DNA from: Parvibaculum sp.
GTDB lineage: Bacteria > Pseudomonadota > Alphaproteobacteria > Parvibaculales > Parvibaculaceae
Reading direction: 5' to 3'
Assembly (NCBI RefSeq): GCF_030651915.1
Contig: NZ_JAUSBV010000005.1
Location: 434,001-498,000 of the forward strand
DNA length: 64,000 nt
A model generated the notes under the pieces. The model was not told the origin of the DNA. It saw only the letters and a list, made by a program, of their open reading frames with translations, and ran no database searches. Made by a program: the position numbers and the translations under genes. Positions 50,260-59,181 of the stretch are shown here, piece by piece (the stretch's first letter is position 1; the number at the start of each line of letters is the position of its first letter).

Positions 50260-51045
50260 ATGAAATCCGGCGCGGTGCTGCGATTTTTCGTGTTGTCGCT
50301 CGCAATGCTGATCCCCTCGGCCGCACGGGCCGGCGATGTGCCGGCAATTGCGGCCGCTTCCGACCTGCAATTCGCGCTGACGGACGTGGCGGCATCGTTC
50401 AAGACGGCGACCGGCCGGGAGGTCAGGCTCGCCTTCGGATCGTCGGGCAACTTCTTTCGCCAGATCGGCCAGGGCGCGCCGTTCCAGATGTTCCTCTCGG
50501 CGGATGAGGCGTTCGTGCAGCGGCTCGCCGATGCCGGACTAACGGCGGACGATGGCACACTTTACGCGGTCGGGCGCATCGTCATTATCGTGCCGCAGGG
50601 ATCGCCGCTCGCGGCCGACGGCACTCTGGACGATCTTGCCGCCGCTCTCGAAGACGGACGATTGAAAAAATTCGCCATCGCCAATCCCGAACACGCGCCC
50701 TATGGCGCGCGCGCGGAGGAAGCGCTGCGGCATGCAGGCTTGTGGGACGCGATCAAGGACAAGCTCGTCTATGGCGAGAACGTGTCGCAAGCAGCGCAGT
50801 TTGCGCTGTCGGGCAATGCGCAGGGCGGCATCGTCGCCTGGTCGCTGGCGCTGGCGCCGGAAGTGAGCGCGCGTAGCACCTATGCGCTGATCCCGGAAAC
50901 CATGCACAAACCGCTGCGCCAGCGCATGGCGCTGCTGCAAGGCGCGGGCGAGACCGCGCGGCGCTTCCACACCTTCATGCAGGACGAAGAGGCCCGCGCG
51001 ATCATGCGGCGCTATGGCTTCGTTCTTCCCGGCGAAACGATGTGA
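50260..51045 (+). CDS. modA: Molybdate ABC transporter substrate-binding protein
   Basis: A 261-residue periplasmic binding protein with a signal peptide (VLSLAMLIPSAARA). ModA features are AASDLQFALTDVAASFKTAT, FGSSGNFFRQIGQGAPFQMF, LSADEAFVQRLADAG and NPEHAPYGARAEEAL. It delivers molybdate, or a related oxyanion, to ModBC. It is first in a modABC-iclR cluster divergent from a TauD-type dioxygenase. Confidence 0.9.
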   Translation: MKSGAVLRFFVLSLAMLIPSAARAGDVPAIAAASDLQFALTDVAASFKTATGREVRLAFGSSGNFFRQIGQGAPFQMFLSADEAFVQRLADAGLTADDGTLYAVGRIVIIVPQGSPLAADGTLDDLAAALEDGRLKKFAIANPEHAPYGARAEEALRHAGLWDAIKDKLVYGENVSQAAQFALSGNAQGGIVAWSLALAPEVSARSTYALIPETMHKPLRQRMALLQGAGETARRFHTFMQDEEARAIMRRYGFVLPGETM

Positions 51046-51052
51046 GCGGCTG

Positions 51053-51721
51053 ATGGACTGGGAAGCATTCTGGCTGACGATCCGGCTCGGCGGGCTGACG
51101 GTGCTGCTGCTGATCCCCGCCGCCATTCTCACCGGGCGCTGGCTCGCGGCGACGCGGATGCGCGGGCGCGCCTTCGTCGAAGCGGGGTTGGCGCTGCCGC
51201 TGGTTTTGCCGCCGACCGTTGTCGGCTTTTATCTGATGATCGCTTTCGGGTCGGGGGCATGGTTCGGGCAGATGTTCGAGCGGCTGTTCGGGCAGACGCT
51301 GGTCTTCACCTTCGAGGGGCTGCTGCTTGCGTCGCTGATCGTCAACATTCCCTTCGCCGTGCAGCCGATTCAGCGCGCCTTCGAAGCGGTAGGCCCGGAG
51401 CTGCGCGAGGCGGCGGCGAGTTGCGGGTTGTCGCGCTGGCGGACGCTGTGGCGGATCGAACTGCCGCTGGCCTGGCCCGGCATCCTGACCGGCACCGTGT
51501 TGACCTTCGCGCATACGCTGGGCGAGTTTGGCGTGGTGCTGATGGTCGGCGGCAGCATTCCCGGCGAGACGCGCACCATCGCCATTGCGATCTACGACCG
51601 GGTGCAGGCTTTCGATGAGGCGGCAGCCGGACAAATGGCGGCGGTGCTGCTGCTCGTTTCGCTCGCCACCATCGCCGCCAGCTACATGCTGACGCAACGC
51701 ATCGGGCGGCGCTATGGATAA
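51053..51721 (+). CDS. modB: Molybdate ABC transporter permease
   Basis: A 222-residue inner-membrane permease with about five to six membrane helices. The EAA loop EAAASCGLSRWRTLWRIELP contacts the ATPase, and PLVLPPTVVGFYLMIAFG is typical of ModB. It lies 7 bases after modA and overlaps modC by 8 bases, as expected of one operon. Confidence 0.92.
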   Translation: MDWEAFWLTIRLGGLTVLLLIPAAILTGRWLAATRMRGRAFVEAGLALPLVLPPTVVGFYLMIAFGSGAWFGQMFERLFGQTLVFTFEGLLLASLIVNIPFAVQPIQRAFEAVGPELREAAASCGLSRWRTLWRIELPLAWPGILTGTVLTFAHTLGEFGVVLMVGGSIPGETRTIAIAIYDRVQAFDEAAAGQMAAVLLLVSLATIAASYMLTQRIGRRYG

Positions 51722-52442
51722 GGGCCTCACCGTCCGGCTACATCAACGGGCAGAAATCCCGCTCGACGTCGCCTTCTCCGTCGCGCCCGGCGAGGCGATG
51801 GCGCTGGTCGGCCCATCGGGCAGCGGCAAGACGACGACATTGCGTGCCATTGCCGGGCTCTACCATGCGGCCGAGGGACGGATCGCCTGTAACGGCGCGA
51901 CATGGTTCGACAGCGCGGCCGGCATTCACCTGCCCGCGCGGCAACGGCGGGCGGGCCTCGTGTTCCAGTCCTATGCGCTCTTCCCGCATCTGACGGCGCT
52001 AGCCAATGTCATGGAGGCGCTCAACGACACGCCGCGCGAGACGCGGCGCGAAGCGGCGACAGCGCTGCTGGCGCGGGTGCATCTCGACGGGCTTGAGGAC
52101 CGGCGTCCGGCTCAGCTTTCGGGCGGCGAACAACAGCGCGTTGCGGTGGCGCGTGCGCTGGCGCGGCGGCCTGATGTGCTGCTGCTTGACGAACCGTTCT
52201 CGGCGGTCGACCGGGTGACGCGGCGCAAGCTGCGGCGCGAACTTGCCGAGTTGCGCCGCGACCTGCCGATGCCGATGGTACTGGTGACGCATGACCTCGA
52301 CGATGTGACCCGGCTCGCCGACCGGCTCTGCGTGATGCACAAGGGCCGTATCCTTCAATCGGGCTCGGTCTCCGACGTGATGACGCGGCCGGCCAGCGCC
52401 GAGGTCGCCGAGCTGCTCGATCTCGCCGCCGACGATGCCTGA
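51714..52442 (+). CDS. modC: Molybdate ABC transporter ATPase, short form lacking the Mop domain
   Basis: A 242-residue ABC ATPase. Walker A is GPSGSGKTT, the Q-loop is FQSYALFPHL, the signature is LSGGEQQRVA, Walker B is DVLLLDEPFSAVD, and the switch histidine is in VTHDLDD. Typical ModC has about 350 residues with a C-terminal molybdate-binding Mop/TOBE domain. That domain is absent here, so feedback by internal molybdate is unlikely. It overlaps modB by 8 bases. Confidence 0.9.
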   Translation: MDKGLTVRLHQRAEIPLDVAFSVAPGEAMALVGPSGSGKTTTLRAIAGLYHAAEGRIACNGATWFDSAAGIHLPARQRRAGLVFQSYALFPHLTALANVMEALNDTPRETRREAATALLARVHLDGLEDRRPAQLSGGEQQRVAVARALARRPDVLLLDEPFSAVDRVTRRKLRRELAELRRDLPMPMVLVTHDLDDVTRLADRLCVMHKGRILQSGSVSDVMTRPASAEVAELLDLAADDA

Positions 52443-52451
52443 GCGTTTGGC

Positions 52452-52470
52452 AATTCCGCGAGACGGAATT
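52452..52470 (+). promoter_or_regulatory. Perfect IclR-type palindrome upstream of iclR gene
   Basis: AATTCCG-CGAGA-CGGAATT is a perfect 7-5-7 inverted repeat 23 bases before the IclR gene start. It shares TTCCGC-N-AGACGGAATTA with 50151-50168, which supports a common binding protein. Confidence 0.6.
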
Positions 52471-52493
52471 AGGCTCTACGGCAGGAGGAATTC

Positions 52494-53267
52494 ATGCCGC
52501 AATCCGACGCCGATGGCGTCCAGCCCGTCATTCGCAGCCTGCAAATCCTGGAGGCACTCAATGGCACCGGGTCGTCGACACTGGCACGTCTGCATGACGA
52601 CACCGGTTTGCCGAAGCCGACGCTGGTGCGCCTGCTCGATACGCTGATTGCGGCGGGCCATGTGGCGCGGCTACCGCGGCGCGGCGGCTATGCGCTGACC
52701 GAACGGGTGTTGCGGTTGTCGAGCGGCTTTCGCCATGCCGACCGCGTGGTCGAGGCGGCGCGTCCTTTTCTGATGGCGCTGACGGCGGAACATAAATGGC
52801 CCATGGGTCTTGCGACGCTGGACCGGGACGCAATGCTGGTCCGGCTTTCGACGCGGCATGAAAGCCCCTTTGCGACCGACCCCGACTGGCTGAACCGGCG
52901 GCTCGCCATTCTCGTGTCTGCGCTGGGGCGGGCCTATATTTCGTTCTGTCCCGAGGAAGAGCGCCGGGTGCTGATGGCGCTGCTGCGCAATTCGAAATCG
53001 AAGATGAATGCGTCGGCGCGGGACGGGAAATATGTGGATGCAATGATCGACGGCATCCGCCGGCGCGGCTATGCGACGACGGCGCCGATGCGCGGCGACC
53101 CCGCGATGGGGCTCGCCGTGCCGGTGATGCAGGGCGACAAGGTCGCGGCAAGCATAAACATGCGCTATATCGGCTCGACCATGAGCGAGGCGGAAGCCGC
53201 GCGGCGCTACCTCGAACCGATGCGCGCGGCGGCGGCGGCAATTGCGGCGAGGCTTACTTCCGCGTGA
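52494..53267 (+). CDS. IclR family transcriptional regulator
   Basis: A 257-residue protein with the IclR N-terminal winged helix (IRSLQILEALNGTGSSTLAR, then GLPKPTLVRLLDTLIAAGHV) and the C-terminal effector domain (LATLDRDAMLVRLSTRHESP, SALGRAYISFCPEEERR). Two copies of a shared palindrome, in front of this gene and between the dioxygenase and modA, suggest it controls itself and that divergent pair. The effector is unknown. Its last 14 bases overlap the convergent GH5 gene. Confidence 0.9.
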   Translation: MPQSDADGVQPVIRSLQILEALNGTGSSTLARLHDDTGLPKPTLVRLLDTLIAAGHVARLPRRGGYALTERVLRLSSGFRHADRVVEAARPFLMALTAEHKWPMGLATLDRDAMLVRLSTRHESPFATDPDWLNRRLAILVSALGRAYISFCPEEERRVLMALLRNSKSKMNASARDGKYVDAMIDGIRRRGYATTAPMRGDPAMGLAVPVMQGDKVAASINMRYIGSTMSEAEAARRYLEPMRAAAAAIAARLTSA

Positions 53268-55224
53268 CGATGACCGCGACTTTCTGCGAGCCGACGGCAT
53301 GGACCTTGAGGCTCTGGTTTTCGTCGTCGCGCGTCGCCGTGCCGCCTTCGACCTCGACGTCATAGCCGTTCGGGTATTGCAGGCGCGGCACAAAGATTTC
53401 GGTTTCGCCGTCTCCTTCCGCCTCGTAGACGAAACGGAAGGCGCCGGTTTCGCGCTTGAACTTCATTTTCAGCGGCCGGCCGGCGACGGCGCGCGCATAG
53501 GGCCGCACAAAACCTTTCAGCGCCCGGCCACCACTATCGATGTCGGCCGGATCGACGCGCTGGTCGACGCTGTAGATCGACAGGTCTTCCTGGTTCCAGC
53601 CGTCGCCGACCGCCTGATCGTTGCGGTTGGAAGCCGTGTAGTTCCAGTGCGTCGAATGCATCAACAACTGATCGAGTGCGTTATACATCAGGTCGAGCGC
53701 GATGATGTGTTTCTCCCACGGCCCATCCGAGCGGTCGCCCGCGTTCCACGCCTTGTAGGCGGCGGCATCGTCGAGATCGAAGGGGATGCCGAATTCACCG
53801 AGCAGCGCCGGTGCACCTGTGCCCTGGTTCAACGTCTTCGATGCGTCCTTGATGCGGCCGAGCTGCCTTGTGTAAGAGGCTTCGATCGCGTCGGCACCCT
53901 CGGTCGTGCGGCCCGTATAGGGATTGATCTTGACCGGGAAGTCGAAGCGCTTGGTCGACAGCGTCACGATGTCGTACCAGTGGCTCGCATTGACCGTGCG
54001 CGCGGGCGTTTCCGGCGGAAAGCCATGTACCATGCCTGCGCCGGGATCGAGTTCGGCGAAGAGCAGCCAGTCATCGTTGATCGCGCGGACGCGCTTGGCG
54101 ACCTTTGCGAAGAACGGGCCCATGAAATCGGTCTCCATGTTCCATTTGCGGCCGTTGCGGGCGACGAAAAAGTCCTCGTCCAGCGCAACGATTTCGCCGC
54201 CGTCGAGCCGGTAAACACCGGCGCGCTCGAAGGGGCAGCGCCTGCCCGCCTTCCAGATCGAGACGCCGTCGGCATTGACCAGCACGTCGCGCTTTTTCAC
54301 TACCGCGCGGGCTTCCCAGTCGATCTGCATTTCGGGGATTTCGCGCGCGAGGCCGCGCGCGGCGGCGAAGCCGTCGAGCGGCGACCAGGCCAGGCCCGGT
54401 CGCGCCGGCATCGGATTTCTCTCGCTCGGGCCGACATGGCGATAGCTCAGCGGCAGGCCGACATAGCCCGAGCCCGGCTCATTCAGCGAGTCGAAGCCGA
54501 TGACATTGGGCAAGTCCTTCACGCGATGCGCGACCGCTTCCATCGCGCCCAGATAGTGTTCCTGCAGAAACTCCTGCGCGCTGCGACCCTGCACCAGAAA
54601 ATCCGGACAGAAGGTATCGCCGGCGAAAAATAGCGTCCACATGATCGCGTTGGCCGGATATTTGTAGTTTTGCGACCAGGTCATGGTCGGATAGGTGTCT
54701 TCCTGCCGACCGCCACGCGCAAAATCGTACTTGTACTGCATCACATGCGCGGCGCCGGCCGCATGGAACTTCGTGAAATCGAGGCCGACCGCCTCGAAGA
54801 GCCAGCCCGGCGCGCCGTCGCCGCCGGTCATGCGGCTCCAGACGTCCTGATGGAAGTCGACAAAGACATACATGCCGTAATCGTCGGCCTTGCGGCAGAG
54901 CGCGGCGAAATAGTCGAGATATTCCTCATCGTAGTTTCCGGGCCCCGCATGCTCGACCGCTTCCCAGGTCGTCAGCAGACGCAGGCAGTTGAAGCCCCAG
55001 GCCTTGAGGCGGCCGAAGTGCTCGTCGGCCTCGGCCATCGGAAAGGGCCGTCCGACGAATGAAACCGTGCGGTGGTCGGCAAAATCGGTCGGAATGTTGG
55101 TGTGGCCATTCGGCGTGTAGGGCATCTTGCAGTCGCCGCCCAGATTGACGCCGCGAAGCAAGCGCCTGCGGCCATCGGCACCCTGAAACCACTCACCCTC
55201 TATCCCGAGCCTCGGCAACGCCAT
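53254..55224 (-). CDS. GH5 family glycosidase resembling steryl-glucosidase/endoglycoceramidase-related enzymes
   Basis: A 656-residue cytoplasmic glycosidase without a signal peptide. The acid/base glutamate is residue 249 in FDSLNEPGSG and the nucleophile is residue 477 in LLGEFGIPFD. RGVNLGGDCKMPYTPNG opens the barrel, and THWNYTASN with DGWNQEDLSIYS closes it. This layout, with a large insertion between the two glutamates and a C-terminal beta domain, recalls the glucosylceramide/steryl-glucoside-cleaving GH5 group known mainly from fungi. Subfamily assignment is tentative. ATG 55224 is chosen because upstream codons encode no family sequence. Confidence 0.75.
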   Translation of the reverse strand: MALPRLGIEGEWFQGADGRRRLLRGVNLGGDCKMPYTPNGHTNIPTDFADHRTVSFVGRPFPMAEADEHFGRLKAWGFNCLRLLTTWEAVEHAGPGNYDEEYLDYFAALCRKADDYGMYVFVDFHQDVWSRMTGGDGAPGWLFEAVGLDFTKFHAAGAAHVMQYKYDFARGGRQEDTYPTMTWSQNYKYPANAIMWTLFFAGDTFCPDFLVQGRSAQEFLQEHYLGAMEAVAHRVKDLPNVIGFDSLNEPGSGYVGLPLSYRHVGPSERNPMPARPGLAWSPLDGFAAARGLAREIPEMQIDWEARAVVKKRDVLVNADGVSIWKAGRRCPFERAGVYRLDGGEIVALDEDFFVARNGRKWNMETDFMGPFFAKVAKRVRAINDDWLLFAELDPGAGMVHGFPPETPARTVNASHWYDIVTLSTKRFDFPVKINPYTGRTTEGADAIEASYTRQLGRIKDASKTLNQGTGAPALLGEFGIPFDLDDAAAYKAWNAGDRSDGPWEKHIIALDLMYNALDQLLMHSTHWNYTASNRNDQAVGDGWNQEDLSIYSVDQRVDPADIDSGGRALKGFVRPYARAVAGRPLKMKFKRETGAFRFVYEAEGDGETEIFVPRLQYPNGYDVEVEGGTATRDDENQSLKVHAVGSQKVAVIVTRK

Positions 55225-55297
55225 TCTTTCCTCCCGACCTTCTTGTTGAGCGCGAGGATAGCGGGCACCATCGGCACACACAAACGGGGGAATGCCG

Positions 55298-56359
55298 ATG
55301 AGCGGGACCATGACGCGCGGAAAGCTGCCCGCCCTGCCCGCGCAGCCGGCCGGCGTCCCCTGGCCGACGGGGACATGGCCCCTCGGCGCCTTGCCGCCCG
55401 CAGCCGACAAGGCACGGCTGCAAAGGCTGATGGAGCATGCTTTCGCTCTGGAAGCGCCGGACGATCTCGGCGAGACGCATGCGGTTGTCATTGTCAAAGG
55501 CGGACGGCTCGTCCATGAGCGCTATTGGACCGGCTTCGGGCCCGATGTCGCCTGTCCGTCATGGTCGAAGGCCAAGAGCATCACCCATGCGCTGGCCGGC
55601 ATTCTCGTCGGCGACGGCAAGCTCGATATTCACGCGACGGCCGATGTGCCGGAATGGCAGGCGGCCGGCGATCCGCGCCGTGCGATTACACTCGATCTGC
55701 TGCTGCGGATGTCGAGCGGGCTTGCCTTTCGCGAAGACTATGTGCCGGAGCATCCCTCCGACGTCATCGAGATGCTGTGGGGTGCCGGCAAGGACGATGT
55801 CGCGCATTTTGCCGCTTCCTTTCCGCTGGAGCACGAACCGGGCAGCTACTGGTCCTATGCGAGCGGCACGACCAATATCGTCAGTCGCGCGCTTGCGCGC
55901 GCCGCCGATGCCTTCGGGCCCGATTTCGAAGCCTTGATGCGCCGGCGTCTTTTCGAACCGCTCGGCATGACATCGCCGCAGCCGAAATTCGACACGGCCG
56001 GGACCTTTATCGGTTCGTCGTTCTGCTATTGCACCCCGCGCGACTTTGCACGCTTCGGGCTGCTCTATCTGCGCGACGGGGTGTGGGAGGGAAAGCGCCT
56101 GTTACCGCAAGGCTGGGTCGATTATGCGCGCCAACCCACATGGCAGCAGGCCGATGCCGAAAACCTCTACGGTGCGCATTGGTGGCTCGGTATTGCCGGG
56201 CCGGGCAGCTTCTCGGCCAATGGCTATGACGGGCAATACACAATAGCGGTGCCTGAGCTCGACATGGTGGTCGTGCGCCATGGCAAGACGCCGCTCGACA
56301 GGAAAGACAATCCGCGCAAGTGGCTTGCCGAGGTGGTGGATTGTTTCCGACCGGCATAG
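55298..56359 (+). CDS. Class C beta-lactamase-like serine hydrolase
   Basis: A 353-residue hydrolase. The active-site S-x-x-K is in PSWSKAKSITHALAG, and the second motif Tyr is in YWSYASGTTN. The third motif area is near VVVRHGKTPL. It lacks a signal peptide, so it is likely cytoplasmic and acts as an esterase or amidase rather than a beta-lactamase. ATG 55298 has GGGGG at a proper distance. ATG 55292 is too close to it. Confidence 0.8.
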   Translation: MSGTMTRGKLPALPAQPAGVPWPTGTWPLGALPPAADKARLQRLMEHAFALEAPDDLGETHAVVIVKGGRLVHERYWTGFGPDVACPSWSKAKSITHALAGILVGDGKLDIHATADVPEWQAAGDPRRAITLDLLLRMSSGLAFREDYVPEHPSDVIEMLWGAGKDDVAHFAASFPLEHEPGSYWSYASGTTNIVSRALARAADAFGPDFEALMRRRLFEPLGMTSPQPKFDTAGTFIGSSFCYCTPRDFARFGLLYLRDGVWEGKRLLPQGWVDYARQPTWQQADAENLYGAHWWLGIAGPGSFSANGYDGQYTIAVPELDMVVVRHGKTPLDRKDNPRKWLAEVVDCFRPA

Positions 56360-56392
56360 ACTGCCTGCCGGCAACCGAGAGGAAACGACACC

Positions 56393-56683
56393 TTGGGAAG
56401 CATCGTCCGATTTCCCGGCGATCTCGTTACCGAGCATGACCGCCGGCGCCTGACGGCCGCCGCAGAAGGCTCGCCTTTCGATCTTGAATTCCGCAAGAAC
56501 GGGCAAGGCGTGATGGCGCCTTATCTGACGCGTTGCGGCCATTTGCGGCCGAGTTTCCGGCTGCGCAAGACGCCGGAGGGCTGGGAGGCGATTTCGCTTG
56601 GCGCCGACGAGACCGGCATGGTCGCCGGTCAGGGACGAAGCGCCGAGGCCCTGTTCCGCGAACTCGGCCAGCGCACGCAATGA
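56393..56683 (+). CDS. Small hypothetical protein between two serine hydrolases
   Basis: A 96-residue protein read from a TTG at 56393 with GAGAGG about 11 bases upstream. It is beta-rich and basic (VRFPGDLVTEHDRRRLTAAA, YLTRCGHLRPSFRLRKTPEG), without membrane segments. Its stop overlaps a possible ATG of the next gene by 4 bases. I do not recognise the family. Confidence 0.5.
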   Translation: MGSIVRFPGDLVTEHDRRRLTAAAEGSPFDLEFRKNGQGVMAPYLTRCGHLRPSFRLRKTPEGWEAISLGADETGMVAGQGRSAEALFRELGQRTQ

Positions 56684-56721
56684 ACACGACAACGAAAAAC
56701 AACGCCACGAGGAAACGCCCG

Positions 56722-57963
56722 ATGAACATCATACCCCGCCTTTCTAAACCCGAAGATGTCGGTTTCGACGCTGACCGGCTGGCCAACATCCCCAATTATT
56801 TCAGCTCCTATGTCGACCGGGGAAAGCTGGCGGGCTTTTCGACACTGGTGTCTCGGGGCGGCGAAATTGCCCATTTCGAAGTTCGGGGCCAGCGCGACCG
56901 CGAGCGCGGATTGCCGATGGAAAAAGACACGATCTTCCGCATCTATTCGATGACGAAGCCGATCACCAGCCTTGCCCTGATGATGCTTTACGAGGAAGGG
57001 CACTTCCAGCTCAACCACCCGGTGTCGCGCTATATCCCCGAATTCAAGAAGCTGAAAGTCTGGGCCGGCGGCACGCCCGAGAAGTACGAGACGAAGTCTT
57101 GCGCGCGGGAAATGACCATTCGCGATCTGCTGACGCATACATCCGGCCTCACCTACGGCTTCATGTACGCCCATCCGGTCGACAAGCTCTACCGCGACGC
57201 CGGCATCGACGGCGCCAATACGGTGAAACTGACGCTGAAGGAGATGGTAACGGCGCTGGCCGACATACCGTTGCTCTTTTCACCCGGCGAACAATGGAGC
57301 TATTCGGTCGCAACCGATGTCTGCGGCTATCTGGTGGAAGTGCTGTCAGGGCGGCCGCTCGACGAATTTCTCGCTGCCCGCATCTTCGCGCCGCTCGGCA
57401 TGGCCGACACCGGCTTTTTTGTGCCGAAGGAGAAGCTCAAGCGCTTCGCCACCAACTACTTCAAGGACCCGAAAAGTGGCAAGACCGGCATCATGGATGT
57501 CGGCGACGAAAGCAGCACCTATGCGCAACCACCGAAGTTTCTTTCCGGCGGCGGCGGTCTCGTCTCGACCATGACCGACTACTGGCGCTTCTGCCAGATG
57601 TTGCTCAATGGTGGCGAGCTCGAAGGCGTGCGGCTCTGCTCGCCCAAGACCCTCGAATTCATGACGCTGAACCACCTGCCCGGCGACAAGCGGATGAACG
57701 AAATATCGAATTCGATGTTCAGCGAATTGGCACCAGCCGGTGCCGGATTCGGCCTCGGCTTTCAGGTGACGCTCGATCCGGCGGAATCGCAAGCGATCGG
57801 CTCTCCCGGCAACTTCTCGTGGGGCGGTGCTGCCTCGACCTATTTCTGGATCGACCCGGAAGAGGAACTCATCGCCATTTTCATGACGCAGCTCTATCCC
57901 TCCTCCACCTACCCCTTGCGCCCGCAACTGCAACAGCTCGTCTACGGGGCAATCACCGACTGA
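56722..57963 (+). CDS. Class C beta-lactamase-like serine hydrolase
   Basis: A 413-residue hydrolase. The nucleophile motif S-x-x-K is in YSMTKPITSLALMM. The second motif is Tyr in GEQWSYSVATDV, and the C-terminal third motif region reads GNFSWGGAASTYFWID. It is similar to EstB-type esterases and 6-aminohexanoate-dimer hydrolases. The start at 56722 has GAGG 9 bases upstream; ATG 56680, overlapping the previous stop, is a possible alternative. It probably shares a transcript with the two genes before it. Confidence 0.82.
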   Translation: MNIIPRLSKPEDVGFDADRLANIPNYFSSYVDRGKLAGFSTLVSRGGEIAHFEVRGQRDRERGLPMEKDTIFRIYSMTKPITSLALMMLYEEGHFQLNHPVSRYIPEFKKLKVWAGGTPEKYETKSCAREMTIRDLLTHTSGLTYGFMYAHPVDKLYRDAGIDGANTVKLTLKEMVTALADIPLLFSPGEQWSYSVATDVCGYLVEVLSGRPLDEFLAARIFAPLGMADTGFFVPKEKLKRFATNYFKDPKSGKTGIMDVGDESSTYAQPPKFLSGGGGLVSTMTDYWRFCQMLLNGGELEGVRLCSPKTLEFMTLNHLPGDKRMNEISNSMFSELAPAGAGFGLGFQVTLDPAESQAIGSPGNFSWGGAASTYFWIDPEEELIAIFMTQLYPSSTYPLRPQLQQLVYGAITD

Positions 57964-57982
57964 GGCGGCGTCCGCGCCCATC

Positions 57983-58888
57983 ATGCCGCTCTGGATACCG
58001 ATCACGATTGCCGCCGCGTTCCTGCAGAACCTGCGTTCGACGCTGCAAAAGAAGCTCACCGGCGAGATGTCGGCGATGGGTGCCACCTATGTGCGCTTCG
58101 CCTACGGATTGCCGGTGGCCGCGCTCTATCTGGCGGGGCTCGTCGCTTTCACCGGCGCGACCTTGCCGGACCCCAACGCGGCCTTCTTCGCCTATGCGGC
58201 GCTGGGCGGCCTCGCGCAGATTTGGGGCACGGTGCTGCTGGTGGCGATCTTCGCCTATCGCAACTTCGCGGTCGGCAATACCTATTCCAAGACCGAGACA
58301 ATCCAGACGGCACTTTTCGGTCTCATCGTGCTCGGCGACCTCCTCAGCCTCGGCGCGTTCCTCGCCATTCTGGTCAGCCTTGCCGGTGTCGTCGTCATCT
58401 CGATGGCGCAGGCGAAGCTGACGCTCGCGGCCTTTGTGCGCTCGCTCGGCGAGAAACCGACATTGATGGGCATTGGCTCCGGCGCCTGCTATGGCGTCGC
58501 CGCCGTCTGCTACCGCGCCGCCTCGCTGTCGCTGGAGCGGCCGGACTTCCTCACCGCCGCGGCCTACACACTGGTCGTCGTACTGACGATCCAGACGGTG
58601 GCGATGACGCTCTGGCTCTGGTGGCGCGGCCCGGCCGATTTGCGCGCGGCGCTCGCGACCTGGAAGGTGAGTTCGATCGTCGGGCTCGCCGGCGCGCTCG
58701 CCTCGATGGGCTGGTTCACCGCCATGACCATCCAGAACGCGGCCTATGTGCGGGCGCTCGGCCAGATCGAGCTGGTCTTCACCTTCATCTCGTCGCATTT
58801 CATTTTCAGGGAAAAGACCAACCGGCTCGAATTCATCGGCATCGTGCTGGTCGCGGGCGGCATCCTGCTGCTGCTCGTCGCGCGTTGA
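57983..58888 (+). CDS. DMT superfamily (EamA-like) transporter
   Basis: A 301-residue membrane protein with about ten hydrophobic helices in two EamA-type halves. The end of the first half reads SLGAFLAILVSLAGVVVISM and the second ends LEFIGIVLVAGGILLLLVA. Members export or import metabolites, sugars or amino acids. It starts 20 bases after the hydrolase gene, so it is the last gene of that transcript. Its substrate is unknown. Confidence 0.85.
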   Translation: MPLWIPITIAAAFLQNLRSTLQKKLTGEMSAMGATYVRFAYGLPVAALYLAGLVAFTGATLPDPNAAFFAYAALGGLAQIWGTVLLVAIFAYRNFAVGNTYSKTETIQTALFGLIVLGDLLSLGAFLAILVSLAGVVVISMAQAKLTLAAFVRSLGEKPTLMGIGSGACYGVAAVCYRAASLSLERPDFLTAAAYTLVVVLTIQTVAMTLWLWWRGPADLRAALATWKVSSIVGLAGALASMGWFTAMTIQNAAYVRALGQIELVFTFISSHFIFREKTNRLEFIGIVLVAGGILLLLVAR

Positions 58889-58891
58889 GCC

Positions 58892-58937
58892 GCAAAAAAA
58901 AACCCCGGATCCGATGGCTGACACCGGATCCGGGGTT
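58892..58937 (-). terminator. Terminator for the minus-strand dioxygenase operon
   Basis: AACCCCGGATCCG (58901-58913) pairs perfectly with CGGATCCGGGGTT (58925-58937). On the minus strand it is followed by a run of T opposite 58900-58894. It may also slow + strand transcription from the DMT gene. Confidence 0.75.
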
Positions 58938-59181
58938 GGCGGCGATTACGGGGAAATTGCTGCCGCGGCGTCGGGGGGGCAAGGGGTCGCCGGCATACAA
59001 TCGCGTCCCGATACTGCCGCCTTGGCGCGCCTCGGGTGCGCGCCAAGAGAAATATCAACTCAGTATAACAATACGCCTTGTGAAAATCGAATCAACGGGA
59101 ATCGTTCCGTAGGCGCACGATTCTGGTTTAGTGTACCGCAACGGCACGAAACATGTGGAATCAGGTAAGTGACGCTGACGT

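Noticed and set aside
58892-58937. The A-run and GGATCC hairpin as a cloning or assembly artefact
   Set aside because: The hairpin with a T run on the minus strand fits a normal intrinsic terminator for the dioxygenase genes.
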